Source: Tritrichomonas foetus (lineage: Eukaryota > Parabasalia > Tritrichomonadida > Tritrichomonadidae). Taken from it: a stretch of DNA of 22,555 nucleotides. The stretch lies in contig MLAK01001289.1 in assembly GCA_001839685.1 (NCBI GenBank), positions 1-22,555 on the forward strand, read 5' to 3'. The position numbers and the translations under genes were made by a program. The notes under the pieces are model-generated. The model was not told where the DNA came from. It ran no database searches and saw only the letters and a list, made by a program, of their open reading frames with translations. Positions 1 through 9,100 of this stretch are shown piece by piece (within the stretch, counting starts at the first letter, position 1; every line of letters starts with the position of its first letter).

Positions 1-149
1 TAGGGGGTGGTAATGACTCAAACATAATATATCTGAAAAGAAGAATAGGGTATATATAAAACATAGTCAATATTTATTAAAACAAAAAAGTCTATCAGAT
101 CGAAAGACTAAATCACACCCAAAACATATATTTTTAATGCTAGTTTTGA

Positions 150-185
150 TTTCATTGTATAACCAGCCATTATTTCATTGTATAA
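150..185. repeat. Short direct repeat at the 3' end of the first gene
   Basis: The 13-mer TTTCATTGTATAA occurs at 150-162 and again at 173-185, a 23-bp offset. The second copy spans the TGA stop of the minus-strand gene, so the last codons are echoed in its 3' flank. It looks like a small local duplication; no function is inferred. Confidence 0.5.
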
Positions 186-726
186 TTGGCTGTTCATTTG
201 AGTTTTCTGGATTTGGATTTTGGGGATGCATTTGGGGAACAGGTGGAAAAGGCTGTTGGGGATTTAAATAGCCACTGTGTCCCTCTGGGATCTTCCATGC
301 AGGCGTGACAAGAAGGGGCCCGAGGGGGGCCGAAAATGGAAGCGCGCCAGTATCGGTGATATGAACGTCAAGATAGGCCATCGGAATTCCAAGATCTGGT
401 GTGCGGGTAATCATTGGGAAAGCTGATCGAACAACTGCATTAACAGTAAACCATGTTAGAGGAAGCGAAAGTCGACATACTTCGTTTGGAGTACCATTTT
501 GTAAAGTTTCCGTAATGACGATAACTATGTACGTGTCTTGTGGATCGTAAAATCGAAAGCTCCAGAAAGTTGACGTGAGGAGGAGGTCTTTCCCTGATAA
601 TGGTGCGGTAGCTCCGTCGCCTGCTGGTAATACTTGAATATAAACTTTTCGAGTGTCATGTGGGACTTCCTTTCCACCAGGGAAAACAATCTGTCCGACT
701 CTTAAATGAACCATCCGAGTTGCCAT
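175..726 (-). CDS. Hypothetical protein, possible C2-like beta-sandwich, Pro-rich tail
   Basis: A 183-residue protein is read from the ATG at 724-726. The frame stays open upstream to 801, but that extension has only a TTG and is AT-rich and Asn/Ser-rich, so the ATG is preferred. Residues 1 to about 140 alternate hydrophobic strands and short loops (MVHLRVGQIVF, KVYIQVLP, TYIVIVITET, MAYLDVHITD), as in a C2 or similar beta-sandwich. The last 40 or so residues are rich in Pro, Gln and Asn (PQQPFPPVPQ) and look disordered. No signal peptide or membrane segment is seen. Counting bases gives about 47% GC over 241-660, against about 27% in a sampled stretch of the next gene. High expression or different codon selection may explain this. 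I do not recognise a specific family; C2 is a weak structural guess. Confidence 0.68.
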   Translation of the reverse strand: MATRMVHLRVGQIVFPGGKEVPHDTRKVYIQVLPAGDGATAPLSGKDLLLTSTFWSFRFYDPQDTYIVIVITETLQNGTPNEVCRLSLPLTWFTVNAVVRSAFPMITRTPDLGIPMAYLDVHITDTGALPFSAPLGPLLVTPAWKIPEGHSGYLNPQQPFPPVPQMHPQNPNPENSNEQPIIQ

Positions 727-1198
727 ATCGAGAAATGTAGAAATCGAATTATTTCGATAATGTTGAAACTTTTTGATATAAAAAACTGAACTTTGATTCA
801 ATCTGATCGAAATAACTTTTTAATATATTATTTGGCCTGTCAAAAATAGATCAAATAAACATTGAAAAAATTGTCAATTTAATATTTTATTTATATTAAA
901 ATGATGTAAAAACTTAAGTTAACTTAAAGATTAATCTTTTAGTTAGTTGTTTCAACTCGTGCTTTCTTATTCTTCTTGGCCACCTTTCATCAAATGATTT
1001 TTATATAAAATGAAATTCTTATTCATCGAAATAGATGTTTTCCCGTTACATACACACAGTGGCCATTTCTCATATTTTTCAAAAAATTATAAATTTGAAC
1101 ATTCCTATAAAACAGTTAAAAGTTGTAAAAAAACATATAATAATCTAAAGAAGCATATTTCTCTATAACAAACATTTAATATCAATAAATCATGAATT
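727..1198. other. Intergenic spacer, no gene seen
   Basis: This 472-bp AT-rich spacer lies between the start of the 175-726 gene and the end of the 1199-4336 gene, both on the minus strand. It should hold the promoter of the first and the 3' end of the second; a TAAA-type element of the second gene lies near 1183. Two overlapping 14-bp palindromes lie at 914-939. No convincing open frame, RNA gene or clear initiator was seen. Confidence 0.5.
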
Positions 1199-4100
1199 TC
1201 AGTCATGGTATTGAGATAAAAATAGATGTGAAATGGCTGATTCCAGAGAATCATTATGTGTAATTCCAAGCATACTTCTGATCTTATTTTCTTGTTGAAT
1301 AAGTCTTGTTAGATCAAAAGAGACTTTATTCAACATATCTTTAAAACTTCGTTCATCAATTTGTTGAGATGCATCAAAATAGAATTTAAAAGAATTAGAT
1401 ATATCAGAATATAATTCTCGTTTTTGTTTGTCAAAATTAGATTTTAATTCTTCTGTAATTGATTGAATTTTCATATTGGTTGACATTTGTTCAGATTTCA
1501 ATTTGGTTTCAGATAATTGCTTTTCTCTCATTATTTCCCTTTTAAGAGATTCTATTTTTCCTAATAATTGTTGTTTTTCATTAGAAATTTCTTTATTTTC
1601 TTCAACCAAATATTTGTTTTGTTCATCACTGTTTGATAAGGCTTCAGTTGCTTTATCTAATAAATTTCTTAATGTATCATTTTTGTCTCGCCATGTTATC
1701 ATAATTTGTTCAATTTGTGAGTTACATGAATTTTTACATTTTGTAATTTCTTCAGAGCATTGTTGCTGCATTTCTTTAAATTGATTAGCTAAAATATGGA
1801 GTTGTTGATCTCGTGAATCTTTAGCTTTCTTTAAAAATACCAAATCTTGCTTCATTTGGTCATTTTCTTTTTGTGTTGATTCACAAAAATCAGTCAACTC
1901 TTTAATAGAGTCCTGTTTCATGGTTAATTGACTCACTAATTCATTCTTTTCTGCTAAAAATTGCTTTTTTATTTTCTCTATTCTTTGATTAGTTTCCTTG
2001 GTGACAGCATCAAAATCTTTTTGTGAAACTTCTTTGAAATTATTGAAATCAACTTCATATTTCATATTTGCATCGGACAAAATTTTATTTTCACTTTGTA
2101 GTTTTTTATTGCTATCTTCTAATTCATTAATCTTTTTGAGAATCATCAGATTCTTGTTTTCCAATTTCTTTGATTTTTGATTAAATTTCTTTTTGCATAT
2201 TTTAATTATTTGTATCAATTTTTTACTTTTATTCTTTTCTTTTTGAAGTTTTGAAGCCAAAGTATGAATTTTAATATTACTATTTTTAATTTCACTTAAA
2301 GCTTCAGTTAAATTATTAGAATTTAGTTTCATATATAGCTGAAGCAGGTTTTCTTCAACTTGAGTTTTATCATGCCTCAGATTTTTGTTTTCATCTTGGA
2401 TAATCTGAATTCGTTCACCAAAATCGTTAAAAATCAAAGGATTTGACTTTAGATGTTTCAAGTCAAGTCTATTTTCATGCAGACTGTCTGTGATAATATC
2501 AATAAATTTATTTAATAGTTTATTATTGTCTTTACATTCGATTTTCATGGACTTAATCTCGGAATCCTTTTTATCAAGTTTAGTAGCATAAAAAATTGCA
2601 ATGATTTTTAAAACTTTTTCAATTTTCGAAGAATTTGAAAGACTTTCAAGTTTAGCTGTTTCTAACATTGCTTTAACTAATTCTTTCGGAAAATCAGAAC
2701 AAGTCCAAGCCGTCAAAGGAATATTGCTATCAATTGGTTCCACAGTTTTTTGCATGCATTTACTTTCATTTAATAATCTAATTTGATGTAGCAATTCATT
2801 TTTCTCTTTTTCTAATTTCGTTGTTTGGTTATCGTAATATTTCAAAAGTATATTTTGTTTCTGAATAATTTGAAAAATTGTTTCTCTTTCTTTGTAAATG
2901 GAAGATAATTCTTTCTTTTGATTTTCAATTAAAGCTTGAACAACTTGATTTCCAGCTTTTGAATCTTCAATTAATTGCATTAATTCATTAATTTTGGATT
3001 GGTTCATTTCGCTTTCCGTTTTTCCAGTCTTATTTCTTGAATTGTTAAATGATATTTGCATTTCAAGTTGATCATTTTCTATTTTTTGTTCATTAAGTTC
3101 AGCCTTCAAACTTTGTACTTCTTCTTGAAGTTGATTATTTCGTCTTTCAGTATCAATCATTCTTTGTTTTTCCAAAATTACGGTTGTTTCATATTTTTGT
3201 AATTGGTTTGTCAGAATAGAAATTTTCTTATTTTGTGTGGTAAAAGCGACTGTAGATTCTTTGATTTTTATTGCTTGGAAATTTAATTTTTCTTTTAAAT
3301 CTTCAATTTGTTGAGTTAATTTAGATAATTTATTTTCGTATTTATTTTTTATAGTTTTGGTTGTTTTTAGCTGATTAAGATTTTGAAAATTCGAAAGTTG
3401 TCTTTGTAAACTTTCAATTTCATTATTTTTCAATGATATTTCTTGGTTGTATCGATTTTCAATTTCTTCCATTTTCTTTTGTGTTTCATTGATTTGTGTT
3501 TCTAAATCAGAAATGATTTTATTGGCTTCATTAGCCTGTATTTCCTTTTGTTTTTCAAGATGTAAAAGTTTTTCTTCAGTTTCTTTTCTTTGATTCTTTT
3601 CATTGTTTAACAAATGTTTATAATGTTGTATTTTATCAAGCATTATTTCATATTTGACATCAAATCTATCTTCAACATTCATTGAAGAAGAAAATGAATT
3701 ATTTAAGCCAAAAGAAGAATTATTATTCGTCAGTTGGGTATTTTGTGAAAATGAATTAAATGTCGAATTTTCAGAATTTTGATTCTTCATTAGAAAATTT
3801 GTCAGACTTTGAATAGAATTAAAAGCAATTAAAAATTTATTCTTTGCTGTTGTTAATAAATTATTGATGTCTTCATTCATTTCTTCTTTTTCTTTTTCAC
3901 TTTCATTGAGTTCATTATCTTTTTCTAATAATTTTTTGTTTAATTGGTCAATTTGATTATTGAGTTTATTTTTCTCTTGTTCAAAAATTGACCTTACATC
4001 ATTTTTATTTGAGAAAGAATCTTTTTGTAATTGTATTCTAGATTTCGCCTCTTCAGAAACCTGCAAACTTATTTGAAGTCTTCTATTTAATTCATCTTTT

Positions 4101-4336
4101 TCAGAATTCAATTTTAAATTTTCTTTGGTTAAATCCGATACAGTTTTGTGAAGGTTATCAATTTGAGATACATATGTCATTGCTTCATCGTACTGCGTTT
4201 GAAGTGATGATCTTTCATTTTTGAGATTTTCGATTTCGTTGAGAGAATTTTGGTAGAGAATACGTATTTGGGCGATGTCATCGGATTTATTTAGGTTTTC
4301 TCTTTCTTTTCCACTCGTGGAAAGAGAAAAACTCAT
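1199..4336 (-). CDS. Large coiled-coil protein (1045 aa), unknown role
   Basis: The frame begins with ATG at 4334-4336 and ends with TGA at 1199-1201. It is almost wholly heptad-like and rich in Lys, Glu, Gln, Asn and Leu. Coiled coil runs from about residue 20 to 175. A Ser/Asn-rich hinge follows at about 186-220, then a second long coil to about 525. A less charged, more globular stretch sits at about 530-590 (around PLTAWTCSDFP). A third coil continues to about 980. The last 65 or so residues (FKFYFDASQQIDERSF onward) look partly folded and may be an interaction end. No catalytic motif, signal peptide or membrane segment is visible. Proteins like this serve as Golgi, centrosome or cytoskeletal tethers, but nothing assigns this one. 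It is certain as an ORF and unrecognised as a family. Confidence 0.85.
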   Translation of the reverse strand: MSFSLSTSGKERENLNKSDDIAQIRILYQNSLNEIENLKNERSSLQTQYDEAMTYVSQIDNLHKTVSDLTKENLKLNSEKDELNRRLQISLQVSEEAKSRIQLQKDSFSNKNDVRSIFEQEKNKLNNQIDQLNKKLLEKDNELNESEKEKEEMNEDINNLLTTAKNKFLIAFNSIQSLTNFLMKNQNSENSTFNSFSQNTQLTNNNSSFGLNNSFSSSMNVEDRFDVKYEIMLDKIQHYKHLLNNEKNQRKETEEKLLHLEKQKEIQANEANKIISDLETQINETQKKMEEIENRYNQEISLKNNEIESLQRQLSNFQNLNQLKTTKTIKNKYENKLSKLTQQIEDLKEKLNFQAIKIKESTVAFTTQNKKISILTNQLQKYETTVILEKQRMIDTERRNNQLQEEVQSLKAELNEQKIENDQLEMQISFNNSRNKTGKTESEMNQSKINELMQLIEDSKAGNQVVQALIENQKKELSSIYKERETIFQIIQKQNILLKYYDNQTTKLEKEKNELLHQIRLLNESKCMQKTVEPIDSNIPLTAWTCSDFPKELVKAMLETAKLESLSNSSKIEKVLKIIAIFYATKLDKKDSEIKSMKIECKDNNKLLNKFIDIITDSLHENRLDLKHLKSNPLIFNDFGERIQIIQDENKNLRHDKTQVEENLLQLYMKLNSNNLTEALSEIKNSNIKIHTLASKLQKEKNKSKKLIQIIKICKKKFNQKSKKLENKNLMILKKINELEDSNKKLQSENKILSDANMKYEVDFNNFKEVSQKDFDAVTKETNQRIEKIKKQFLAEKNELVSQLTMKQDSIKELTDFCESTQKENDQMKQDLVFLKKAKDSRDQQLHILANQFKEMQQQCSEEITKCKNSCNSQIEQIMITWRDKNDTLRNLLDKATEALSNSDEQNKYLVEENKEISNEKQQLLGKIESLKREIMREKQLSETKLKSEQMSTNMKIQSITEELKSNFDKQKRELYSDISNSFKFYFDASQQIDERSFKDMLNKVSFDLTRLIQQENKIRSMLGITHNDSLESAISHLFLSQYHD

Positions 4337-4434
4337 TTATAAAACCCTTAACGTATTTTCTTAGAATTTTCAATAATTGTATAACCAAATATAACCTGAA
4401 ATTATTTATATGGTATAATAAATAATATAACCAG

Positions 4435-4481
4435 ATTTCATTTTAGTATGTTTCCGTTTGGTTTTCATACTAAAATGAAAT
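4435..4481. repeat. Perfect 16-bp inverted repeat (hairpin)
   Basis: ATTTCATTTTAGTATG at 4435-4450 is matched exactly in reverse complement at 4466-4481, around a 15-nt loop. It lies about 100 bp upstream of the ATG of the coiled-coil gene that starts at 4336, and far 3' of the Myb gene. A perfect stem this long is unlikely by chance even in AT-rich DNA. It may be a regulatory dyad, a transcript hairpin, or the trace of a small inverted-repeat element. Confidence 0.8.
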
Positions 4482-4743
4482 GAGAATCGCTAAATTAGTT
4501 TAGCCCGTCAAATCGGACAAAATTGATTTGGATCAAATTTCTTAATATTTAATTCTATTGATTTTATGGTGAAATCATAAGTCAATTATAAATAACTATC
4601 ATATCCCAATAAATAAACGCTGTAATATCTTTATTCCAATTTTTTATAACTTTATTCACTCAGTTTTTTTTTTTTTCCAATTATGCTCGAAAAACTGTTT
4701 TCATATCTTAGCCAATTAGATTAATGGTCAAATTACGTAAAAT
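4482..4743. other. Intergenic AT-rich spacer
   Basis: No gene was seen. The stretch holds a 13-base T run at 4664-4676 and otherwise unremarkable AT-rich sequence between the coiled-coil gene and the Myb gene. Confidence 0.5.
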
Positions 4744-4794
4744 CTTTCTCTTACAATATTCTTTCTCTTACAATATTCTTTCTCTTACAATATT
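4744..4794. repeat. 17-bp tandem repeat, three exact copies
   Basis: The unit CTTTCTCTTACAATATT is present three times without mismatch at 4744-4760, 4761-4777 and 4778-4794. It lies 90 bp beyond the stop of the Myb frame, so it may be in its 3' flank or transcript. Perfect identity points to recent expansion, and copy number may vary between strains. Confidence 0.9.
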
Positions 4795-4883
4795 CTCTAG
4801 TTATTATTCACCATTTTGAGTTAGTTGATAATAAAAGATAAATTTTTGTTGTTAAAAACTTTAGTTAGAAAAGTTGCTGATAG

Positions 4884-5543
4884 TTAAAAACTACCAGAGA
4901 AGAGTTCACCAAAACTTTGACTCCCAAATATTGATTCTTGGTTTTGATACAATGAAAATTGTGGATTTGAAATTCCAGTATTTTGCTTTGATGATATAGT
5001 TCGTATGGAAATATTGTAATTTTTATTAGAATTTGATATTGTTCCCCCGCTATTATCACTAATTTTTGTAGACAATAGATCATGTTGACTCGACACATCT
5101 TCTTGATTAACTTTTTCATTTATATTATTTCTATTGCTTATTGGTTGATTGTTTTGATAAATATGTGGATTTAGTAATTTGTTTATGTCCCGATTTTTCA
5201 GGTGCAGCTTGCTGACATCAGCAAATCTTTGCATCCACCTTGATTTTACTTGGATGTCAGTTCTATCAAAGAAAAAAGCTGATATTTTGGTCCATTTAGG
5301 ACCAAGTTCTTCCATTTTATTATATAAAAGTTGATCTTCTTCTGGTGTCCATGGGAGCTTCACTCTACTGCTTGACAAATAATGCTTCCATCTTTCTCTA
5401 CACTGTCGGGAATTTCGTCCATGCATTTGGCTAGCAATGGATTCCCATGAATTAGTTCCAAATAAATTTACAAGATGACGTAGTCAAATATCTTCATCGA
5501 GATGAAATTTTTCGCGTTTCCGTTTCGGAATGTAATCACTCAT
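4884..5543 (-). pseudogene. R2R3-type Myb DNA-binding protein interrupted by an in-frame TGA
   Basis: Read from the ATG at 5541-5543, the frame encodes a two-repeat Myb protein of 219 codons with one TGA at codon 20 (5484-5486). Codons 6-12 are basic (PKRKREK), like a nuclear signal. The first repeat has its spaced aromatics at F13, W33 and W52 (with RQCRERW), and the second at W65, W84 and W103 (with PWTPEEDQLL). The TGA falls inside helix 1 of the first repeat, where flanking residues align without any gap, so it looks like a single substitution. A shorter ATG-initiated frame from M40 (5426) would lack most of the first repeat and probably bind DNA poorly. The tail, about codons 110-219, is Asn/Ser-rich. 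Two-repeat Myb proteins are abundant transcription factors in trichomonads. A sequencing error or stop readthrough is the alternative to a true pseudogene. Confidence 0.7.
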
Positions 5544-6101
5544 ACTGTAAATTATGAATAAAATCGTGAAGACTCAAAAATTGAGGTGTTCTGAATTTTG
5601 TGTTTAAATTCCGATTTTAAAATTTTGATTGAATGCGAATAATTTGCCTCTTGAGAAATATCAAATACTTTTGATAAAAATTCCCAGACATTTTTCAATG
5701 ACCTGAAAATCTTGTCAGATATTTCGTTTATAAAATATTCTCCTATTAACTTATTCACAATAAGTGAAAGTATGTAAACATCATAATATTCATATCATAT
5801 ATTGTATAAAACCAAATATAGCCCTTTTTATGAGTTATTTCGAAATAAAAAGAAAATTTCAAAAACTCGTTTTCAACAGATAGACAACTTTCAAAAACAT
5901 CATCTCATTTCCAGACTTTTAGAAGGGCGATCACAAAATTTCGCTTGAATTCCGTCTCCATCAACACTAAATATGCTTATATAAAATAACAAAGCATACT
6001 TCAAATGACAAAACAAAATAAAAAATAATTATTGCCAAAATAAGAAAATTAAGAAAAGCAAAAATTAATCGCTAATATACAAATTTACAAACATTAAGAA
6101 A
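5544..6101. other. Intergenic region, possible short coding remnants
   Basis: No convincing gene was seen in these 558 bp. On the minus strand an open frame covers 5552-5758 but starts with GTG and has no ATG. A slightly GC-richer patch at about 5925-5960, also on the minus strand, reads as a short protein-like stretch (VDGDGIQAKFCDRPSKSLEM) before stops. Either could be debris of an older gene. The promoter of the Myb gene and the 3' end of the PDE gene should also lie here. Confidence 0.35.
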
Positions 6102-9100
6102 TTACTTTTCGTCATCTTGAGTAGCATTAGTTGCTGCTTTCCATTGTTCCAAGTTAGAAAGAAGCTGTTCAACGTTACATTCAAGTTTGGGACACGCCTT
6201 TGCCATTGTTTGAAAAAGTGGCAAGCAAACAAATTGATAAAAACCAATTTGACTTTTAGGTTTATCAAGATGTTCTCTATCATTTAAAGCTGAAGTGAAT
6301 TCCATTCCACTTGCTTTTTCTAAATCACCTTGCCTAAAGAATTCTTCGCATAAAACATCACACCATCGATCAGCAAGTTCAAACGGCCTTGCAACATTAG
6401 AAACATCACTACACTTGAGTAATACTTGCAATAAAAGAACTCTATGATCAGGATTATCTAACGAATAAGAATGATTATCCATTATAGTATTAAATTCTTT
6501 CAATATATCAAAGTGTTTTGCCATATCGGTTGCCAAAATCAGCGCAATAATAAATGTCCACATATTTTTATTTTCAATGCTGCTTAATGAACTAAAAATG
6601 TTACATTCATCTTTTGAAATAATGTTAATAGCCATTGAGCAATGATGAGTTTCCATAACAGACTGATTTTTGAATAAGATACCAAGAGGAGTTTCCGCTT
6701 TTACGTTATATACATTTGAAAAACCATCATGATCAGCATCATGACAAATTGCTGCAACAATTATTCCAAAAATTTCATTTTTAGTAAGAACCATATCAAG
6801 TCCACCTGTCAGGATTTGATATGTAGTAAATTGAGTAACATCAACAGCATGACGCCAATTATGATATGGCACTTTATTATAGGTATTTCTAATTTCATAA
6901 ATAAAATGGAATAGTTTTTCATTTGTTATATTAAAAGCATTCATTAAATCAAAAAGATCAAAAATTGCATATATAACTTTGATGTGACCAATTCCATCCC
7001 ATTTTGGTGCATCAAATTTAACCATTAAAATTTGGGATAGTTTATCCATTGAAACAAGTAATTTTGAAGGAATTTGCCCTTTTGCTGTTCTTTCTCTTTC
7101 AGAAATCCAAGTCTTCATTTCGATATCAACTTGACCAAATTTAGCACGATCTTTTAATTGTGAACGTTCAATTGATACTGCAGCAAAAACTGAGAAGCAA
7201 TCAAGTAATTTAATATCTTCACTCATCACTTTCCAGTTACAACTAAGCTCAATTACACCAAGAATTGTTGACTCCGAAGAAAACATTGGTAAACAACAAA
7301 TAACTTCTGTATTTTCATCTTTTTTCAATGTTTTCCCTTTATTGACCATTGAAAATGCACCGGCGACTCTTGAAGCATTAGCAAATCCGGATTTCGAAAC
7401 AGCTGATTGTGCAGTTGATGAAAGTTTAGTTGATCCTTTATTGGATTTCATTGAAGATTTGTTTCCGGGATTATATGCAGGCTGTTCAGGTGAATAATCA
7501 TCACCATATTGATCGTAGCCACCTTCGTATTGATCCTGTGCTTCTTCAAATGCCTCTTCCTCATCTTCTTCATACATATCATCTGCGCCAAAGACCATAA
7601 TATCAGCATCAAGACCAGCTGCTAGAATTCGTTCGATTGCTTTGTTCAATTGTTGTGTTTGCGTGTGACCAAGAACTTCTTGATGATCAAAAAGCATGAA
7701 TTTTCGATTTTGTACAGCTTCTTGAGCAAACATTGTTCCATGCTGAATAGGAAGTCCAATTGAAAGGTGTTCATAGAGCTGGTTGTCATTTTCATTATTT
7801 AAAAAGAAAGTTACACGTGATGCATTAACAATAGACATAATATTATTCATAATTTCTTCCAGAGTTGATTGTAAAGTTTCTGCTGCATTAATTGCAACAG
7901 ACATTTGAATAAATGAACGAAGTTGTCTCGTCAAATCAAGTGATGCTTTATATAAACGGGCATTATCAAGAGATATACCACAAAAAACATTAAATGCCAT
8001 AAGCATTTTTTCATCATCTTCATCAAATAATCCTTCATCTTTTTTATTAATCATTTCAGTAACACCATTAATTTCACCTCTATTGTTATAAATTGGAATA
8101 CATAGAAGCGAACGTGTAGTAAATCCAGTTGCAAGATCGACTGAACGATCGAATCTTTGATCTGCATAAGCATCTCGAATATTTACAATTTCACCACTTT
8201 CTGCACAACTGCCGACAATACCACGACCAATCTTCAATCTAATTGCATTTTCTAAACCACCATGAAAACGTGTAAAAAGTTCATGATGGGAAGGATCAAC
8301 CAAAAAAAGAGAGCATCGTTCTGCATTCAATAATTTACAAGCTCTATCCATAATTGTTGGTAATAAAATGTCAATATCTAACACGCCACTCAAAATTTCT
8401 GCAACCTCCAATAAAGCTTTCAAACGATTTTCAAAATGGTCAAGTTGAGCATCAATTTGAGGAGGTGAAAATACAAAACCTAGAGCACGTACAGCAAATG
8501 GAATAGTTGCTGATAAAATTGTCTCTTCAAGAACAGTGAATGGAATTTTATTATTCGGGCCATGGAGAACAGCTGCCCATTTATTTCCACTATTATCTGT
8601 ATAAGGTACAGCTAATGCCGATTCATCTTTTGGACCATCGACTTTTTCGTAATAATTTGGATGATCACCAACTTGTGGGGAATTGACAATTATTTGTTCA
8701 TCTATGCACTGAAGAGCAAAGCCAGCATGTTCTTTTGATATAGGATCAGTAGTGTTTGTTGATGTATTTTCATCAAAGGATACGTAAATGTTGTTTTTCT
8801 GTTGATAGCAAAAAAACTGAGCATCGCGACATTTGAAATATTGTTTCATTTTTGAACAAACATCAGAAATCGTCATGTCTGCAACAATGAAATCAGACTT
8901 GGCTAACGGCGTTTCTTTACCGAAAAATATTTTCCCATAAAGTTTCATTTTGCTTATAAATGCATACACATTACTTATTTCTTTTTCAGCAAATCGAGAT
9001 TTTGGCGGGTTTCTGCCAAGTTGAAGTAAAAATTGTGGCGGTTGATCGGGACAAGATAATGGAATAACAATAATTGAGGCTTCTTCAGAAATAACGGCTG

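Noticed and set aside
67..115. Small hairpin around AGTCTATC and GAAAGACT
   Set aside because: The stem is eight bases with one mismatch, which is within chance expectation.
727..801. N-terminal extension of the first gene to 801
   Set aside because: The extension begins at TTG, and its composition is like the spacer. Eukaryotic initiation favours the ATG at 724-726.
914..939. Two overlapping 14-bp perfect palindromes (TTAAGTTAACTTAA and AAAGATTAATCTTT)
   Set aside because: At this AT content several such palindromes are expected by chance in a window of this size.
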